Shown here one piece after another: positions 35,023 to 45,032 of a stretch of DNA of 64,000 nucleotides. The translations under genes and the position numbers were made by a program. This DNA is from Porticoccus hydrocarbonoclasticus MCTG13d (lineage in GTDB: Bacteria; Pseudomonadota; Gammaproteobacteria; Pseudomonadales; Porticoccaceae). The notes under the pieces were generated by a model. The model was not told the origin of the DNA, ran no database searches, and was given only the letters and a program-made list of their open reading frames with translations. Each line of letters begins with the position of its first letter. Positions within the stretch are counted from its first letter, which is position 1. Location: contig NZ_JQMM01000001.1 of assembly GCF_000744735.1 (NCBI RefSeq), forward strand, positions 1,488,001 to 1,552,000. The letters run 5' to 3'.

Positions 35023-36633
35023 TCAGCGCACTATCAACAACAGTAGCCCAAGTCCCGCCAGAACCAGACTGCCGACGGGCATTTGCTGGATGGTATCCGT
35101 CCATTCGGGAAAGGCACTGCCCAGACCAATACCGATCAGTGCTGCGCCGAGCAGGGTTCGCCGGCGCTGTCCCGGCCTGACCGGGACACTGGCGGGAATT
35201 TCTTTCAGGCCGACTTCTTTCGCCTGCAGGCGTTCAAGTGTCTGAAAAACCAGCTGGGGTAACTGGGGAAACTGTTCCAGCCATTCCGGGCCGTGACGTT
35301 TGAGCTGTTCCATCAGTGCGTTTGGCTTGAAGCGTTCTTTCAGCCAGCGCTCCAGAAAAGGATGAGCCGTGGCCCACAGATCCAGGTCCGGATACAGCTG
35401 ACGACCGAGGCCCTCAATATTAAGCAGGGTTTTCTGCAGCAAAACCAGCGATGGCTGTACTTCCATGTCGAAACGCCGGGCAGTGCGAAACAGGTTGACC
35501 AATAGCAGTCCAAAGGAGATTTCACGCAGAGGGCGCTCGAAAATGGGCTCGCAGACAGTGCGTATGGCAGCGGCAAATTCACCCACATTGGTGCCCTCCG
35601 GAACCCAGCCTGACAGGACATGGAGTTCTGCCACCTGTTGGTAGTCGCGGCGGAAGATAGCCAGTAGATTGCGAGCCAGATAATACTGATCGGCCTCGGT
35701 CAGAGTGCCCATAATGGCGCAGTCCACCGCCAGGTATTTTGGTTGCTGTGGGTCCTCCGGATCGACAAATATATTGCCGGGATGCATGTCGGCATGAAAA
35801 AAGTTGTGCTCGAACACCTGGCTGAAAAAGATTTCCACTCCACGTTCGGCAAGTACTTTGAAGTTGGTCTCGTGCTGTTGCAGGGTCGTGATATCCGTGA
35901 CCGGTATCGCGTAGATGCGTTCCATCACCAGGACTTTTTCATTGGTGTGTGACCAGAATACCTCGGGTACGTAGAGCAGTGGAGAGCGATCAAAATTGCG
36001 CCGCAACATGGAGGCATTGGCGCCTTCCCGTTGCAGGTTGAGTTCATCGAGAATGGTGTTTTGATAGTCGCTGACTACTTCGGTCAAGCGCATTCTCCGG
36101 CCATCGACGGTATTGCTTTCGAGCCAACGGGCCATGGTGAACAGCAGCCTGATATCCTGGCCAATGGTTTTTTCGATGCCGGGCCGAATGGCCTTGACGA
36201 CCACTTCACGCCCGTTGTGTAGCGTCGCTGCATGGACCTGTGCCACGGAGGCAGAGGCCAGGGGCTCCCGGTCAAAATGCAGAAACAGGTTGTCGACACT
36301 GTTCTCCAGCGCTTGCTCGACGATGGCGACGAAATGGGCTTTGTCGAAAGGGGGAACATTGTCCTGCAGTTTGTCCAATTGTTGGCAGATATCCGGCGGG
36401 ATCAGATCCGGGCGGGTAGACAGCAATTGACCAAACTTGATGAAAATAGGCCCGAGATCTTCCATGGCCTGTCGCAGCCGTTCGCCACGCGGTTGTTTTG
36501 GTGCAGGCAACAGCCGGTTGAACCTCAGTAGTAGTCGGACGCCCCAGGGTAGTCTTTCTGCATCGAGAAAGGTGTCCAGTCGGTAACGAGTGGTGGTGCG
36601 CAGGATCGTGCTGAGCCGACGGATTCTTGACAT
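35023..36633 (-). CDS. ubiB: Ubiquinone biosynthesis accessory kinase-like ATPase UbiB
   Basis: This 536-residue atypical kinase is needed for ubiquinone synthesis and acts at the inner membrane. Signatures: the KxGQ motif in GPIFIKFGQLLSTRPDLIP (near residue 70), the Ala-rich loop and lysine (LASASVAQVHAATLHNG ... VVVKAIRP), and the catalytic HADMHPGNIFVDPED. Two hydrophobic helices close the C-terminus (TLLGAALIGIGLGSAF and SLVLAGLGLLLLIV). It starts two bases after the stop of ubiJ, in the order ubiE-ubiJ-ubiB that is standard in gammaproteobacteria. Confidence 0.97.
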   Translation of the reverse strand: MSRIRRLSTILRTTTRYRLDTFLDAERLPWGVRLLLRFNRLLPAPKQPRGERLRQAMEDLGPIFIKFGQLLSTRPDLIPPDICQQLDKLQDNVPPFDKAHFVAIVEQALENSVDNLFLHFDREPLASASVAQVHAATLHNGREVVVKAIRPGIEKTIGQDIRLLFTMARWLESNTVDGRRMRLTEVVSDYQNTILDELNLQREGANASMLRRNFDRSPLLYVPEVFWSHTNEKVLVMERIYAIPVTDITTLQQHETNFKVLAERGVEIFFSQVFEHNFFHADMHPGNIFVDPEDPQQPKYLAVDCAIMGTLTEADQYYLARNLLAIFRRDYQQVAELHVLSGWVPEGTNVGEFAAAIRTVCEPIFERPLREISFGLLLVNLFRTARRFDMEVQPSLVLLQKTLLNIEGLGRQLYPDLDLWATAHPFLERWLKERFKPNALMEQLKRHGPEWLEQFPQLPQLVFQTLERLQAKEVGLKEIPASVPVRPGQRRRTLLGAALIGIGLGSAFPEWTDTIQQMPVGSLVLAGLGLLLLIVR

Positions 36634-36635
36634 GG

Positions 36636-37298
36636 CTAGTCGCTGTTCCGGGGTTGGGGGTCTAGCTTGAGGCTGATTTTGTGGATGCGGGCAGCCAGTC
36701 GGTCCACATCCGTACTCAGTTGCCGAACCTGGGTCCTGAAATGCGTCACTTCGTTGGCACTGGGGGTCAGTCGTATTTCCTCCTGGGCGAACTCAGCGGC
36801 GGCGCTGGCGGCGCGTTCGGCTGTCCGTGTCTGCCATGTTGCCGCACTGCGGAGGGACTCTCCCACCAGGTGCGCGGGTACATCACCAATCAGTTTCGCC
36901 AGTGCGGCCTCCCAGTCCACATCCAGGTGTTTGAGAATCCTGCGTATCTGCCGCAGCAGATCATGGTCGCCCTCTACTTCGACACCCGTGCCGTAAAAGG
37001 AGACTTTGTCCTCACCGTTTGCCGCCAGTGCAGCGAGTGACAGGGCGGTTCCCCGCAGGCTGGTATTTGCCGTTCCCTCATAATGGGAAAGCAGGCTGAC
37101 ACCGTCTGCTCCGAAGATGACGTAGAAATTCAGTGGCGGGAGGGTGCAGTTGATTTCAAGAACTTGACCGTTCATTTCGCCGAGGGCTTTCCGGGTGGCG
37201 GAATCGTACTTCAGGCCACTGTTGATAGCCGTTTCCACGGCCATTAGTGCAGAGCTGTGCAGTGCCTGCAGTGGGTTGTGTTTCAGGAAATCAAACAT
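36636..37298 (-). CDS. ubiJ: Ubiquinone biosynthesis accessory factor UbiJ
   Basis: This 220-residue cytosolic protein has an SCP2-type lipid-binding domain in the first 120 residues (EINCTLPPLNFYVIFGADGV, TSLRGTALSLAALAANGEDK, VEVEGDHDLLRQIRRIL). A C-terminal coiled-coil-like helix follows, with THFRTQVRQLSTDVDRLAAR. UbiJ holds ubiquinone intermediates in the soluble Ubi complex. Its ATG overlaps the ubiE stop (TGATG), and ubiB follows two bases after its stop. Confidence 0.94.
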   Translation of the reverse strand: MFDFLKHNPLQALHSSALMAVETAINSGLKYDSATRKALGEMNGQVLEINCTLPPLNFYVIFGADGVSLLSHYEGTANTSLRGTALSLAALAANGEDKVSFYGTGVEVEGDHDLLRQIRRILKHLDVDWEAALAKLIGDVPAHLVGESLRSAATWQTRTAERAASAAAEFAQEEIRLTPSANEVTHFRTQVRQLSTDVDRLAARIHKISLKLDPQPRNSD

Positions 37299-38047
37299 CA
37301 GGGTTTGAAACCCCGATGAAGGGCAACGATGCCGCCGGTCATGTTGTGATAGTCGATATTGACGAAGCCTGCATCCGCCATCATCTGTTTCAGGGTTTCC
37401 TGGTCCGGGTGCATGCGAATGGACTCTGCCAGATACTGATAGCTATCCGCGTCGTGGGCGACTAACTGACCAATTCTCGGCAACAGGTTGAAAGAGTAAA
37501 AGTCGTAGACTTTGCCCAACAGGCCGCTGGTGGGGGTCGAGAACTCCAGCACCAGCAGTCTGCCGCCGGGTTTCAGTACCCGAAGCATGGATTGCAGGGC
37601 CAGGTCCTTGTCGGTGACATTGCGCAGGCCGAAGGCAATGGTGATGCAGTCAAAGGTATTGTCGGGGAATGGCAGATACTGTGCATCGGCCTGTGCATAG
37701 CGGACGTTGCCCGCTGCACCGCGATCAGTGAGCTTGTCACGGCCCACCTTGAGCATGGAATCGTTGATGTCTGCCAGTACTACTTCACCGGTGGGGCCAA
37801 CCAGTCGTGAAAATTTAACGGTCAGGTCGCCAGTGCCACCGGCGATATCCAGTACCCGCTGGCCACTACGCACCCCGGACAGCTCAATGGTATAGCGTTT
37901 CCAGAGCCGATGGATGCCCCCGGACATCAGGTCGTTCATCAGGTCGTATTTGCCGGCCACGGAGTGAAACACATCCGCCACATGACCAGCTTTTTCCTGC
38001 ACGGGAACGGTTTTGAAACCGAAATGGGTGGTTTTGTTGTCAGTCAT
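37298..38047 (-). CDS. ubiE: Ubiquinone/menaquinone C-methyltransferase UbiE
   Basis: This 249-residue class I SAM methyltransferase methylates the quinone ring in ubiquinone (and, where present, menaquinone) synthesis. Motifs: [40 protein letters not shown] (SAM motif I), [20 protein letters not shown] and [20 protein letters not shown], then [19 protein letters not shown]. All match the UbiE/MenG/COQ5 family. It is the first gene of the run ubiE-ubiJ-ubiB-hisI-hisE-tatA-tatB-tatC. No menaquinone genes are visible in the window. Confidence 0.97.
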   Translation of the reverse strand: MTDNKTTHFGFKTVPVQEKAGHVADVFHSVAGKYDLMNDLMSGGIHRLWKRYTIELSGVRSGQRVLDIAGGTGDLTVKFSRLVGPTGEVVLADINDSMLKVGRDKLTDRGAAGNVRYAQADAQYLPFPDNTFDCITIAFGLRNVTDKDLALQSMLRVLKPGGRLLVLEFSTPTSGLLGKVYDFYSFNLLPRIGQLVAHDADSYQYLAESIRMHPDQETLKQMMADAGFVNIDYHNMTGGIVALHRGFKP

Positions 38048-38166
38048 CGCCCAACGCCGGATTGAGAAAGGTCGACATTGTACACTGACACCGCTGGGGT
38101 GTCCCTTGGCGAGACGTCAATCAGCAGGTTTTCTGATCACAATCAACTTCTCTGAAGCCATGGCAG

Positions 38167-39876
38167 TCAGGGGATGTAGCGCTCCCGCCTGGCGGGTTTG
38201 AGGCGAGCCAGATCGACGACAATAAGCCCATCTACACAGTTGGCAAAGGCCGGATCGATATTGAAACCGGCAAATTGGACGCCGCCCAGCTCACAGACCT
38301 CGGTGTACTGTTTGAACAGGGTGGGAACACTGAGATTCATATGGGCCAGTTCGCTTTTCAGCTGGGTGAATTCTTCCCGCTGATCCAGACCGGGAAATTT
38401 CTCGGCCAGTTCGGCCAGGTGATCCTGGTTGATGCGATAGGGCAGTATCGGCTCCGCCAGGTTTTGCAGGCTGGGATAGTGGCGGCTGTAGAAATACACC
38501 AACATTTCCATGGCCCATTCTGGATAGCTGTTACTCAGCGTCACCGGTCCAAACAGATAGCGGTAGTGCGGGTTTTTACCCAGAAAAGCACCGATTCCGT
38601 ACCACAGATAATCCAGGCTGCGACGGCCCCAGTATTTGGGTTGCACAAAGCTGCGCCCCAGTTCCAGCCCCTGCGAGAGGTAGGGTTTCATGGCAGGGGC
38701 ATAATCAAACAGCTCTGCGGAATAGAGATACCCCCGTCCCATATTGTCCAGGCAAACCGACGCATCACAGAACCGGTAGGCCCCGGCGATTTCCAGTTCT
38801 TCCTCATCCCACAGCAGCAGATGAAAATAGTGGTGATCATACCCATCGATGTCGCGGCGGCTGCCGGTACCTTCCCCCACAGCCCGGAACGCAATTTCCC
38901 GCAACCGGCCCACTTCCCGCATGATTAATGAATCGGGCTGGTAACGGTACAGGTAGATCTGTTTGCCATCCCCGGTACTGCCCAGCCATTCGCACTGTTT
39001 GACCGCCTCCCGCAGCAGTGCCCGGTTTTCCGGATGGGCAATGGCGCTGACTGTATTGAAAATTCCTTTTTTGTCCTGGCCGATGCGGTACAGGTGGCGC
39101 TTGAACAGCTTACTTTTTTCCCGCAATGGCACATTGATGCGCTGGTAGCAGTCATAGCTGACCGGTTCGCCGATGCGAACGTCCACGCAATTCCTGGCCT
39201 GTTTGAACATCTCTCTCACCAGCAGCAGGGTGGAGAGCGGTTTGGCGACCAGTGACACACTGTAGAACAGTGCCGAATTGCGACCGTCCACGAATACCGG
39301 CAGAACCGGCGCCTTGTTGTTGATGGCCATGCGCAGGAAACCGTTGCGCCAGTCGCCATCGCGGATGCCCTGGGGGCCAAAGCGGGATACCTCCCCGGCG
39401 GGAAAGATAATGATCGCCCCTTCCTTGTCCAGATGTTCACGGATGGCAGCCAGATTCTGGCGCGTGGTATTGCCACCCATATTGTCCACGGGCAGTAGCA
39501 GATTATGCAGCGGCTTGATGGTAAACAGCAGTTCGTTGGCCACAACCTTGACATCCGGGCGGGTTTCTCTCACCAGTTTCAGTAGTGCCAGCCCATCCAG
39601 TGAACCAATGGGGTGGTTGGCTATGATGACGACCCGACCGTGGGTGGGAATACGGTGCCGTTCGTGGTCGCGCACGGTGTAGCGGAAATCGAAATAATCC
39701 AGCACCTGTTCGACAAAGTCGAAGCCGTGAAGATGGGGATAATCCTGCTCGAACTGCTGGAAACTCTGTTCCCGGAACAGCATCCTCAGTACCCGGATAA
39801 CGGGGCGCACCAGTTTGGGGTGGCGCTGGTAAAAGCCGGGGTATCGGTCCTGGATGAAAAGTTCGATGTTGAGCAT
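38167..39876 (-). CDS. Bifunctional acyltransferase, OlsF-like (PlsC-type + OlsB/GNAT-type)
   Basis: This 569-residue protein has two acyltransferase halves. Residues 50-270 are a PlsC/LPLAT-like domain with ANHPIGSLDGLALLK (His88, Asp94; the spacing is one residue longer than HX4D), NMGGNTTRQNL and IIFPAGEVSRFGPQGI. Residues 290-560 are a hemolysin-like, OlsB-type GNAT domain with GSRRDIDGYDHHYFHLLLWD, the LELGRSFVQPKYWGRRSLDY motif and LFGPVTLSNSYPEWAMEML. OlsF joins OlsA and OlsB activities in one chain to make ornithine lipid, but in OlsF the order should be checked against a reference. It could instead make another N-acyl amino-acid lipid. It stands alone. Confidence 0.75.
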   Translation of the reverse strand: MLNIELFIQDRYPGFYQRHPKLVRPVIRVLRMLFREQSFQQFEQDYPHLHGFDFVEQVLDYFDFRYTVRDHERHRIPTHGRVVIIANHPIGSLDGLALLKLVRETRPDVKVVANELLFTIKPLHNLLLPVDNMGGNTTRQNLAAIREHLDKEGAIIIFPAGEVSRFGPQGIRDGDWRNGFLRMAINNKAPVLPVFVDGRNSALFYSVSLVAKPLSTLLLVREMFKQARNCVDVRIGEPVSYDCYQRINVPLREKSKLFKRHLYRIGQDKKGIFNTVSAIAHPENRALLREAVKQCEWLGSTGDGKQIYLYRYQPDSLIMREVGRLREIAFRAVGEGTGSRRDIDGYDHHYFHLLLWDEEELEIAGAYRFCDASVCLDNMGRGYLYSAELFDYAPAMKPYLSQGLELGRSFVQPKYWGRRSLDYLWYGIGAFLGKNPHYRYLFGPVTLSNSYPEWAMEMLVYFYSRHYPSLQNLAEPILPYRINQDHLAELAEKFPGLDQREEFTQLKSELAHMNLSVPTLFKQYTEVCELGGVQFAGFNIDPAFANCVDGLIVVDLARLKPARRERYIP

Positions 39877-39969
39877 GCGCTGGTTTCTCCTTTTCGAACC
39901 AGCTTAGTGCGGCAATATGACAGATTATGGATAGACAGGTGACAGACGTGTGACAGCGCTCGCCGGGGC

Positions 39970-40761
39970 TCAGGCCGCCGCTTCGGTGACGGCTTCTTCG
40001 TGAAATATGGCGCAACCCTTGCCCGCTTTTTTTGCCAGGTACATGGCGCTGTCGGCGTCATTGATGAGATGTTCTGTCTGTGAGGTCGCTGCGGCCGTGT
40101 CCAGAAACCGTATCCCGATACTGGTAGAGACCTTGAGTTCCTTGCGGTCAAAGGGTAAGGGCGCACTGATGGTGGTAATCAGCCGCTTTGCAATCAGCTC
40201 CACTTTGTTCTGGGCGGCACTGTGCTCCTGGCCCAGGTCGCTGAGAATAACGATGAACTCATCGCCTCCCAGCCGCCCGACAATATCTTCAGTGCGGGTC
40301 ATCGACTTGAGCCGTTTGGCAATCTCTACCAGGATTGCATCGCCAGCCTCATGGCCGAATCTGTCATTGACCGGTTTGAAGCCGTCCAGATCCAGTACCA
40401 GCAGGGCGCCAAAAACGTTATGCCGCAAACAGCCGGCGAGGGTTTTCTCCAGGTGCTGGTAAATAAGTCTACGGTTGGCCAGCTGGGTGAGCGGGTCGAG
40501 ACAGGCCATATACTCTATCTGGTGCAAGGTGTCGTTATGTGCCTTGACAAAAGGTTTGACCACCCAGAAGTAGATAATGGGGGTGGATAAAACCACCAGC
40601 GAAAAGGCATTCAGGGTGGCCTCCTGAAAGGCGGAGATTGCGGGGGGAAAGGTGTGCAGGAAGGCCATTACCAGAAACTCGGCACCTGAGACGATGCCGA
40701 CAATTCGAACAGTGACCTGTGCGTTACTGGGCAGGTCAATGGTTTTACCCTGTCGGATCAT
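39970..40761 (-). CDS. Membrane-bound GGDEF diguanylate cyclase
   Basis: This 263-residue protein makes cyclic di-GMP. Two TM helices (about 18-38 and 48-68) are joined by a short periplasmic loop; a brief linker (IEYMACLDPLTQLANRRLIY) leads into a complete GGDEF domain with GRLGGDEFIVIL (residues 163-172). An intact inhibitory I-site RTED lies at 156-159, five residues before GGDEF, so product feedback is expected. There is no sensor domain of size, so the signal is probably membrane-related. It is not linked to an operon partner. Confidence 0.93.
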   Translation of the reverse strand: MIRQGKTIDLPSNAQVTVRIVGIVSGAEFLVMAFLHTFPPAISAFQEATLNAFSLVVLSTPIIYFWVVKPFVKAHNDTLHQIEYMACLDPLTQLANRRLIYQHLEKTLAGCLRHNVFGALLVLDLDGFKPVNDRFGHEAGDAILVEIAKRLKSMTRTEDIVGRLGGDEFIVILSDLGQEHSAAQNKVELIAKRLITTISAPLPFDRKELKVSTSIGIRFLDTAAATSQTEHLINDADSAMYLAKKAGKGCAIFHEEAVTEAAA

Positions 40762-40867
40762 TGGTTTTTTTTCTGGCTCTTGTTCACGTAGACCAACTTA
40801 TCACACTTGATCCGTCAATTCATGGGTAGTCCTTTTATGGGCAATCCGTGTCGCCTTTTTGTCTAAG

Positions 40868-43564
40868 TTACCTGGATCCTGTCCTCGACAGCTTTAGCCG
40901 AAGTTGTTTTTCAATTTCCAGAATGACAAATACGGCGAGACCGATGGCGACAATCAGCAAGCCGTCCGTAACTGATACTGGCTCGGTATTGAAAATCGCT
41001 TGCAGGGCTGAGACATAAGTAATCGAAAACTGAGCCAGCGTAACCAAAAAAACCGCGATCCATATTACCTTTGTGCCGCGCACAGCCCGCCAGGTCAATG
41101 ATGTGCCGTAGATGTTGCGAACGAAGAAGAGGCTGAATATCTCCATGACAACCAATGTGTTCATTGCCATAGTCTGAGCCATGACGATGTTATAACCACG
41201 CTCTATGGCATAAGTGTAAATACCAAATACACCGCATACGAACAGGCTGCAAAGCAGCAGAATCTGCCATACCCAGGTGCCCCCCAGTAGCGGTGCGCCC
41301 TGGGGCCGAGGGGGACGACGCATGGTGTTTTGTTCTGTCGGTTCAAAAGCCAGGGCGATACCCAGCGTGACAGCCGTGATCAGATTTACCCAGAGAATCT
41401 GAATGGCTGTGATGGGCAACGCCATTCCCAATAACAGTGCTATCACAATAGGCATCGCCTCGCCGACGTTGGTGGGCAGAGTCCAGCTGATGACCTTTTT
41501 TATGTTGTCGTAGACGGTCCTGCCTTCCCGGACAGCGGCCACGATGGAAGCGAAATTGTCATCTGCCAGCACCAGCTCGGCAGCCTCTTTTGCAGCTTCA
41601 CTGCCTTTCTGCCCCATGGCAATGCCGACATTGGCCCGTTTCAGGGCAGGGGCATCATTGACCCCGTCACCGGTCATGGCAACAACCTTGCCCTGTGCCT
41701 GCAGTGCCATCACCAGTCGCAATTTGTGCTCCGGGCTGGTGCGGGCAAAAATATCGGTATCGACCACAGCAGACGCCAGATCAGCATCAGTCATTTGGTC
41801 CAGGTCCACGCCAGTCAATACTTTGTCCGGATTTTCCAGTCCGATCTGGCGGGCGATGGCGGCGGCTGTGCCCGCGTGATCGCCGGTGATCATCTTCACC
41901 TGAATCCCGGCCTGATGACACTCGGCTACTGCAGTGATGGCTCCTGCGCGGGGCGGGTCCATCAGGCCCACCAGACCCAGCAGGGTCAGTCCGTCCGTCA
42001 CATCCGTCATTTCCAGTGATAGGTGTTGTGGTCGGACTTCCCTGGTGGCAAGGGCCAGCACCCGCAAGCCCCTTGCAGCCAGATCTGTGCTGCTTCGATG
42101 CCATCGATCCTGGTCAATTGGCACGGTATCTCCCGACTGGGTGGACTCATGACTGCACATGGCCAGTATTTGCTCGGGAGCACCTTTGACAAAAATAGCC
42201 GCCTTTCCTTCATGATTATGGTTGAGGGTCGCCATAAAGCGATGCTTGGCGTCAAACGGAATAGTATCTGTCCTTGCCCAAAGACCCTGCTCAGCATGTC
42301 TGTCAATTCCAGTTCTTCCTGAAAAAGCCAGTAATGCTGCCTCCATGGGGTCTCCCTCTATGTCCCAGTTTTTCTCCTTCTCATGCAGGGCGCTGTCATT
42401 GCAAAGTGCGGCTGTCCTTCCCATTGCTGTGAGTACCGGATGATCTTCCTGGTTGATGGCGGTCTCATCAATATGCACCGTTCCAGAAGGCGTATAACCT
42501 TCACCGTCCACTGTCAGCAATCGGTGCTGGATAACCACGGTGGTAATATTCATCTCGTTGCGAGTCAACGTGCCGGTTTTATCTGTACAGATAACCGATA
42601 CGGAGCCTATCGTTTCTATTGCTGGCAGACGACGCACAATGGCATTTCTCCTAGCCATGGTTTGAACACCGATAGCCAGGGTGATTGTCAGTACTGCCGG
42701 TAGGCCTTCAGGGATGGCGGCTACAGTCAGGCCAACGACTGCCATGAAGAGTGTGTCAAAGGCCTGTTGCTGAATGACGATGCCGAAGGCCAGTATAAGG
42801 CTGGCAACGGTAAGTATCATTGCGGTTAGCCACTTTGAGAAAATCGCCATCTGGGCCACGAGTGGAGTCGTCAGTGTTTCCACCGTAGAGAGCAGGCCGC
42901 TGATAAGACCTATCTCAGTGGCCCCGGCGATGGCTGTAACTACCCCTGTGCCCTGGCCACTGGTAACCAATGTTCCACCGAATGCCATGCAACTGCGGTC
43001 ACCCAGAGGTACTTCCTGCTGGATGGCGGCAGTCTGTTTCTCCACAGGTAGTGATTCGCCGGTAAGAATGGCCTCCTGGATTTGCAAACCATGGGCCTTG
43101 ATAAGTCGTAAGTCCGCTGGCACCTTGTCGCCGGGCTCCAGTAATACGATATCTCCAGGCACCAGCTGCTCGGCAGGAATAGTGTGTCGCCCGCCATCCC
43201 GCAATACCGAGGCATTCGGGGACAACATCCGGTTGATGGCATCCATGGCCTTTTCGGCCTTTCCCTCCTGAATAAAACCAATCAGGGCATTGACGATTAC
43301 GACCGCGAGGATGACAGCTGTGTCGATCAGGTGACCCAGTAATAACGTAATCACTGCTGAGCCGAGCAGCACATAAATCAACACATTGTGAAAATGCACA
43401 AGAAATCGCATGATCGGCCCGCGCCGTTCGGCTTTTGGCAGACTGTTGGGGCCAAAGCGGGCTGCCCTGATTTCGGCTTCACTTGTGCTTAAGCCCTGGG
43501 GAGCGGAATCGAGTTCAGATAATGTGTTTTCGTAGCTGCGTAAGTACCAGGTTTTGGTTTCCAT
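40868..43564 (-). CDS. P-type II cation-transporting ATPase (Ca2+/Na+-type)
   Basis: This 898-residue inner-membrane pump has an N-terminal cation-ATPase domain (WYLRSYENTLSELDSAPQG, RAARFGPNSLPKAERRG), TM1-2, ILTGESLPVEKQ in the actuator domain, the M4 PEGLP motif (VAAIPEGLPAVLTITLA), phosphorylation site ICTDKTGTLTRNEM, hinge [20 protein letters not shown] and a six-helix C-terminal transport domain. PEGLP and the overall length place it among type II pumps (SERCA/PMR1/PacL-like), exporting Ca2+, Mn2+ or Na+; the ion cannot be fixed from motifs. It is divergent from the CoA-transferase gene. No regulator is seen nearby. Confidence 0.92.
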   Translation of the reverse strand: METKTWYLRSYENTLSELDSAPQGLSTSEAEIRAARFGPNSLPKAERRGPIMRFLVHFHNVLIYVLLGSAVITLLLGHLIDTAVILAVVIVNALIGFIQEGKAEKAMDAINRMLSPNASVLRDGGRHTIPAEQLVPGDIVLLEPGDKVPADLRLIKAHGLQIQEAILTGESLPVEKQTAAIQQEVPLGDRSCMAFGGTLVTSGQGTGVVTAIAGATEIGLISGLLSTVETLTTPLVAQMAIFSKWLTAMILTVASLILAFGIVIQQQAFDTLFMAVVGLTVAAIPEGLPAVLTITLAIGVQTMARRNAIVRRLPAIETIGSVSVICTDKTGTLTRNEMNITTVVIQHRLLTVDGEGYTPSGTVHIDETAINQEDHPVLTAMGRTAALCNDSALHEKEKNWDIEGDPMEAALLAFSGRTGIDRHAEQGLWARTDTIPFDAKHRFMATLNHNHEGKAAIFVKGAPEQILAMCSHESTQSGDTVPIDQDRWHRSSTDLAARGLRVLALATREVRPQHLSLEMTDVTDGLTLLGLVGLMDPPRAGAITAVAECHQAGIQVKMITGDHAGTAAAIARQIGLENPDKVLTGVDLDQMTDADLASAVVDTDIFARTSPEHKLRLVMALQAQGKVVAMTGDGVNDAPALKRANVGIAMGQKGSEAAKEAAELVLADDNFASIVAAVREGRTVYDNIKKVISWTLPTNVGEAMPIVIALLLGMALPITAIQILWVNLITAVTLGIALAFEPTEQNTMRRPPRPQGAPLLGGTWVWQILLLCSLFVCGVFGIYTYAIERGYNIVMAQTMAMNTLVVMEIFSLFFVRNIYGTSLTWRAVRGTKVIWIAVFLVTLAQFSITYVSALQAIFNTEPVSVTDGLLIVAIGLAVFVILEIEKQLRLKLSRTGSR

Positions 43565-43766
43565 AACTATCTGGGTTCACTGAGTCTCCCGTTTTGGGGC
43601 GTGTTATCGCCCCGATGCTGGGGATTTAATTTGGGTGGTATGGGCAAAGCACAGTTCGGTGTCTCAGAATAAAAAATCGTCAGCCTGTCATTAATAAATC
43701 AACTGTCTCCAGTAAGATGGCGATCATGTACTCTGATCAACAGTATACCTTGGAGGAATTATAACA

Positions 43767-45032
43767 ATGGCCGTTATTTGCAAAACAGTTGAAGAGGCAT
43801 TGGCACCGATAAAATCCGGCGACAGGGTCTGGTGTCACTCCATGGCGGCAACGCCCTACAGGCTACTGGAAGCGCTGGCCGTACATGTTTTGAGCCTTGA
43901 AAACGTCACACTGCTCCAGCTTCACCTGGAGCATGCAGAAGCGGTCTGCCAGCCCCAACTTGTAGGGCATTTGCGAAATCGCTGTTATTTCGTCAGTCAC
44001 GGTACCCGGGAACTGGTGAATACCGGCAAGGCGGATTATGTGCCTATCTTCCTCTCCGAAATCCCCAAATTGTTGCGCAGTGGTCGTCAGCCTATTGATG
44101 TCGCCCTGATTCAGGTGTCGCCCCCGGACCGTCACGGCAATTGCTCGCTTGGTGTCTCCGTAGAGGCCACCCTGGCAGCCTGTAACGTGGCAAAAACCGT
44201 GATTGCCCAGATTAACCCGCAGATGCCCCGCACTCACGGAGATGCAGCTATTTCACTGAAATCCATTGACTTTGTTGTGGAGATCGACAGCGAGATTCCT
44301 GCTTCTTCCCCTGCTGTGCCAAAGGACGAACACCTGCAGATTGGTGGCCATGTGGCAGAGTTGATTCGCGATGGTGACTGCCTGCAAATGGGCATTGGCG
44401 CCATACCGGATGCGGTGCTGGCGCATCTCGGTAACCATCGACATCTGGGTATCCATACTGAAATGTTTTCCAGCGGTGTACTGCCGCTGGTGGCATCCGG
44501 TGTCATCGACAACAGCAACAAGGTGATTCAGCCGGGTAAAATTGTCACCAGCTTTGTACTGGGTTCCGATGCCCTCTACGATTTTGTCGCTGACAACACC
44601 GAGGTGCTTTTTCTCGATGTGGAATATGTCAACAACCCGGCAGTCATTCGAAAAAATGCTCAGGTGGTATCGATCAACAGTGCGATTCAGATCGACCTGT
44701 CCGGTCAGGTCTGTGCGGATTCCATTGGCGGAAAGGTTTATTCGGGTTTTGGCGGGCAGGTAGATTTTGTGACCGGCTCCCAACTTTCAGAGGGCGGTCG
44801 CTCTATCATTGCGATGCCGTCCACTGCTCTCTCTGGCAGTCAATCGCGCATTGTCAGCCACCTCTCGGGTGGCGCCGGTGTGGTGACGTCGCGGGCCCAG
44901 GTGGATTTCATTGTGACCGAGTATGGTGTTGCACACCTGCATGGTCGCAGCCTGCGGGAGCGGGCAGAGCGATTGATTGCCATTGCACATCCGGATTTCC
45001 GAGAGGATCTTGCAACCGCTGTCAATTTCTAG
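43767..45032 (+). CDS. Acetyl-CoA hydrolase/transferase family protein (class I CoA-transferase)
   Basis: This 421-residue protein belongs to the Cat1/AbfT group. Features: SGDRVWCHSMAATPYRLLEA at the N-terminus, VALIQVSPPDRHGNCSLGVS, the QMGIGAIPDAVLAHLGNHRH segment, IHTEMFSSGVLPLVASGVID containing the family's catalytic Glu context (TEMFS), and VTEYGVAHLHGRSLRERAER at the end. Members swap CoA between acetate and 4-hydroxybutyrate, succinate or similar acids, or hydrolyse acetyl-CoA; which acid is unknown. The SD TTGGAGGAAT is strong. The stop TAG shares bases with the stop of the convergent DUF3047 gene (CTAG, 45029-45032). It may work with ackA and acs on the acetate pool. Confidence 0.9.
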   Translation: MAVICKTVEEALAPIKSGDRVWCHSMAATPYRLLEALAVHVLSLENVTLLQLHLEHAEAVCQPQLVGHLRNRCYFVSHGTRELVNTGKADYVPIFLSEIPKLLRSGRQPIDVALIQVSPPDRHGNCSLGVSVEATLAACNVAKTVIAQINPQMPRTHGDAAISLKSIDFVVEIDSEIPASSPAVPKDEHLQIGGHVAELIRDGDCLQMGIGAIPDAVLAHLGNHRHLGIHTEMFSSGVLPLVASGVIDNSNKVIQPGKIVTSFVLGSDALYDFVADNTEVLFLDVEYVNNPAVIRKNAQVVSINSAIQIDLSGQVCADSIGGKVYSGFGGQVDFVTGSQLSEGGRSIIAMPSTALSGSQSRIVSHLSGGAGVVTSRAQVDFIVTEYGVAHLHGRSLRERAERLIAIAHPDFREDLATAVNF

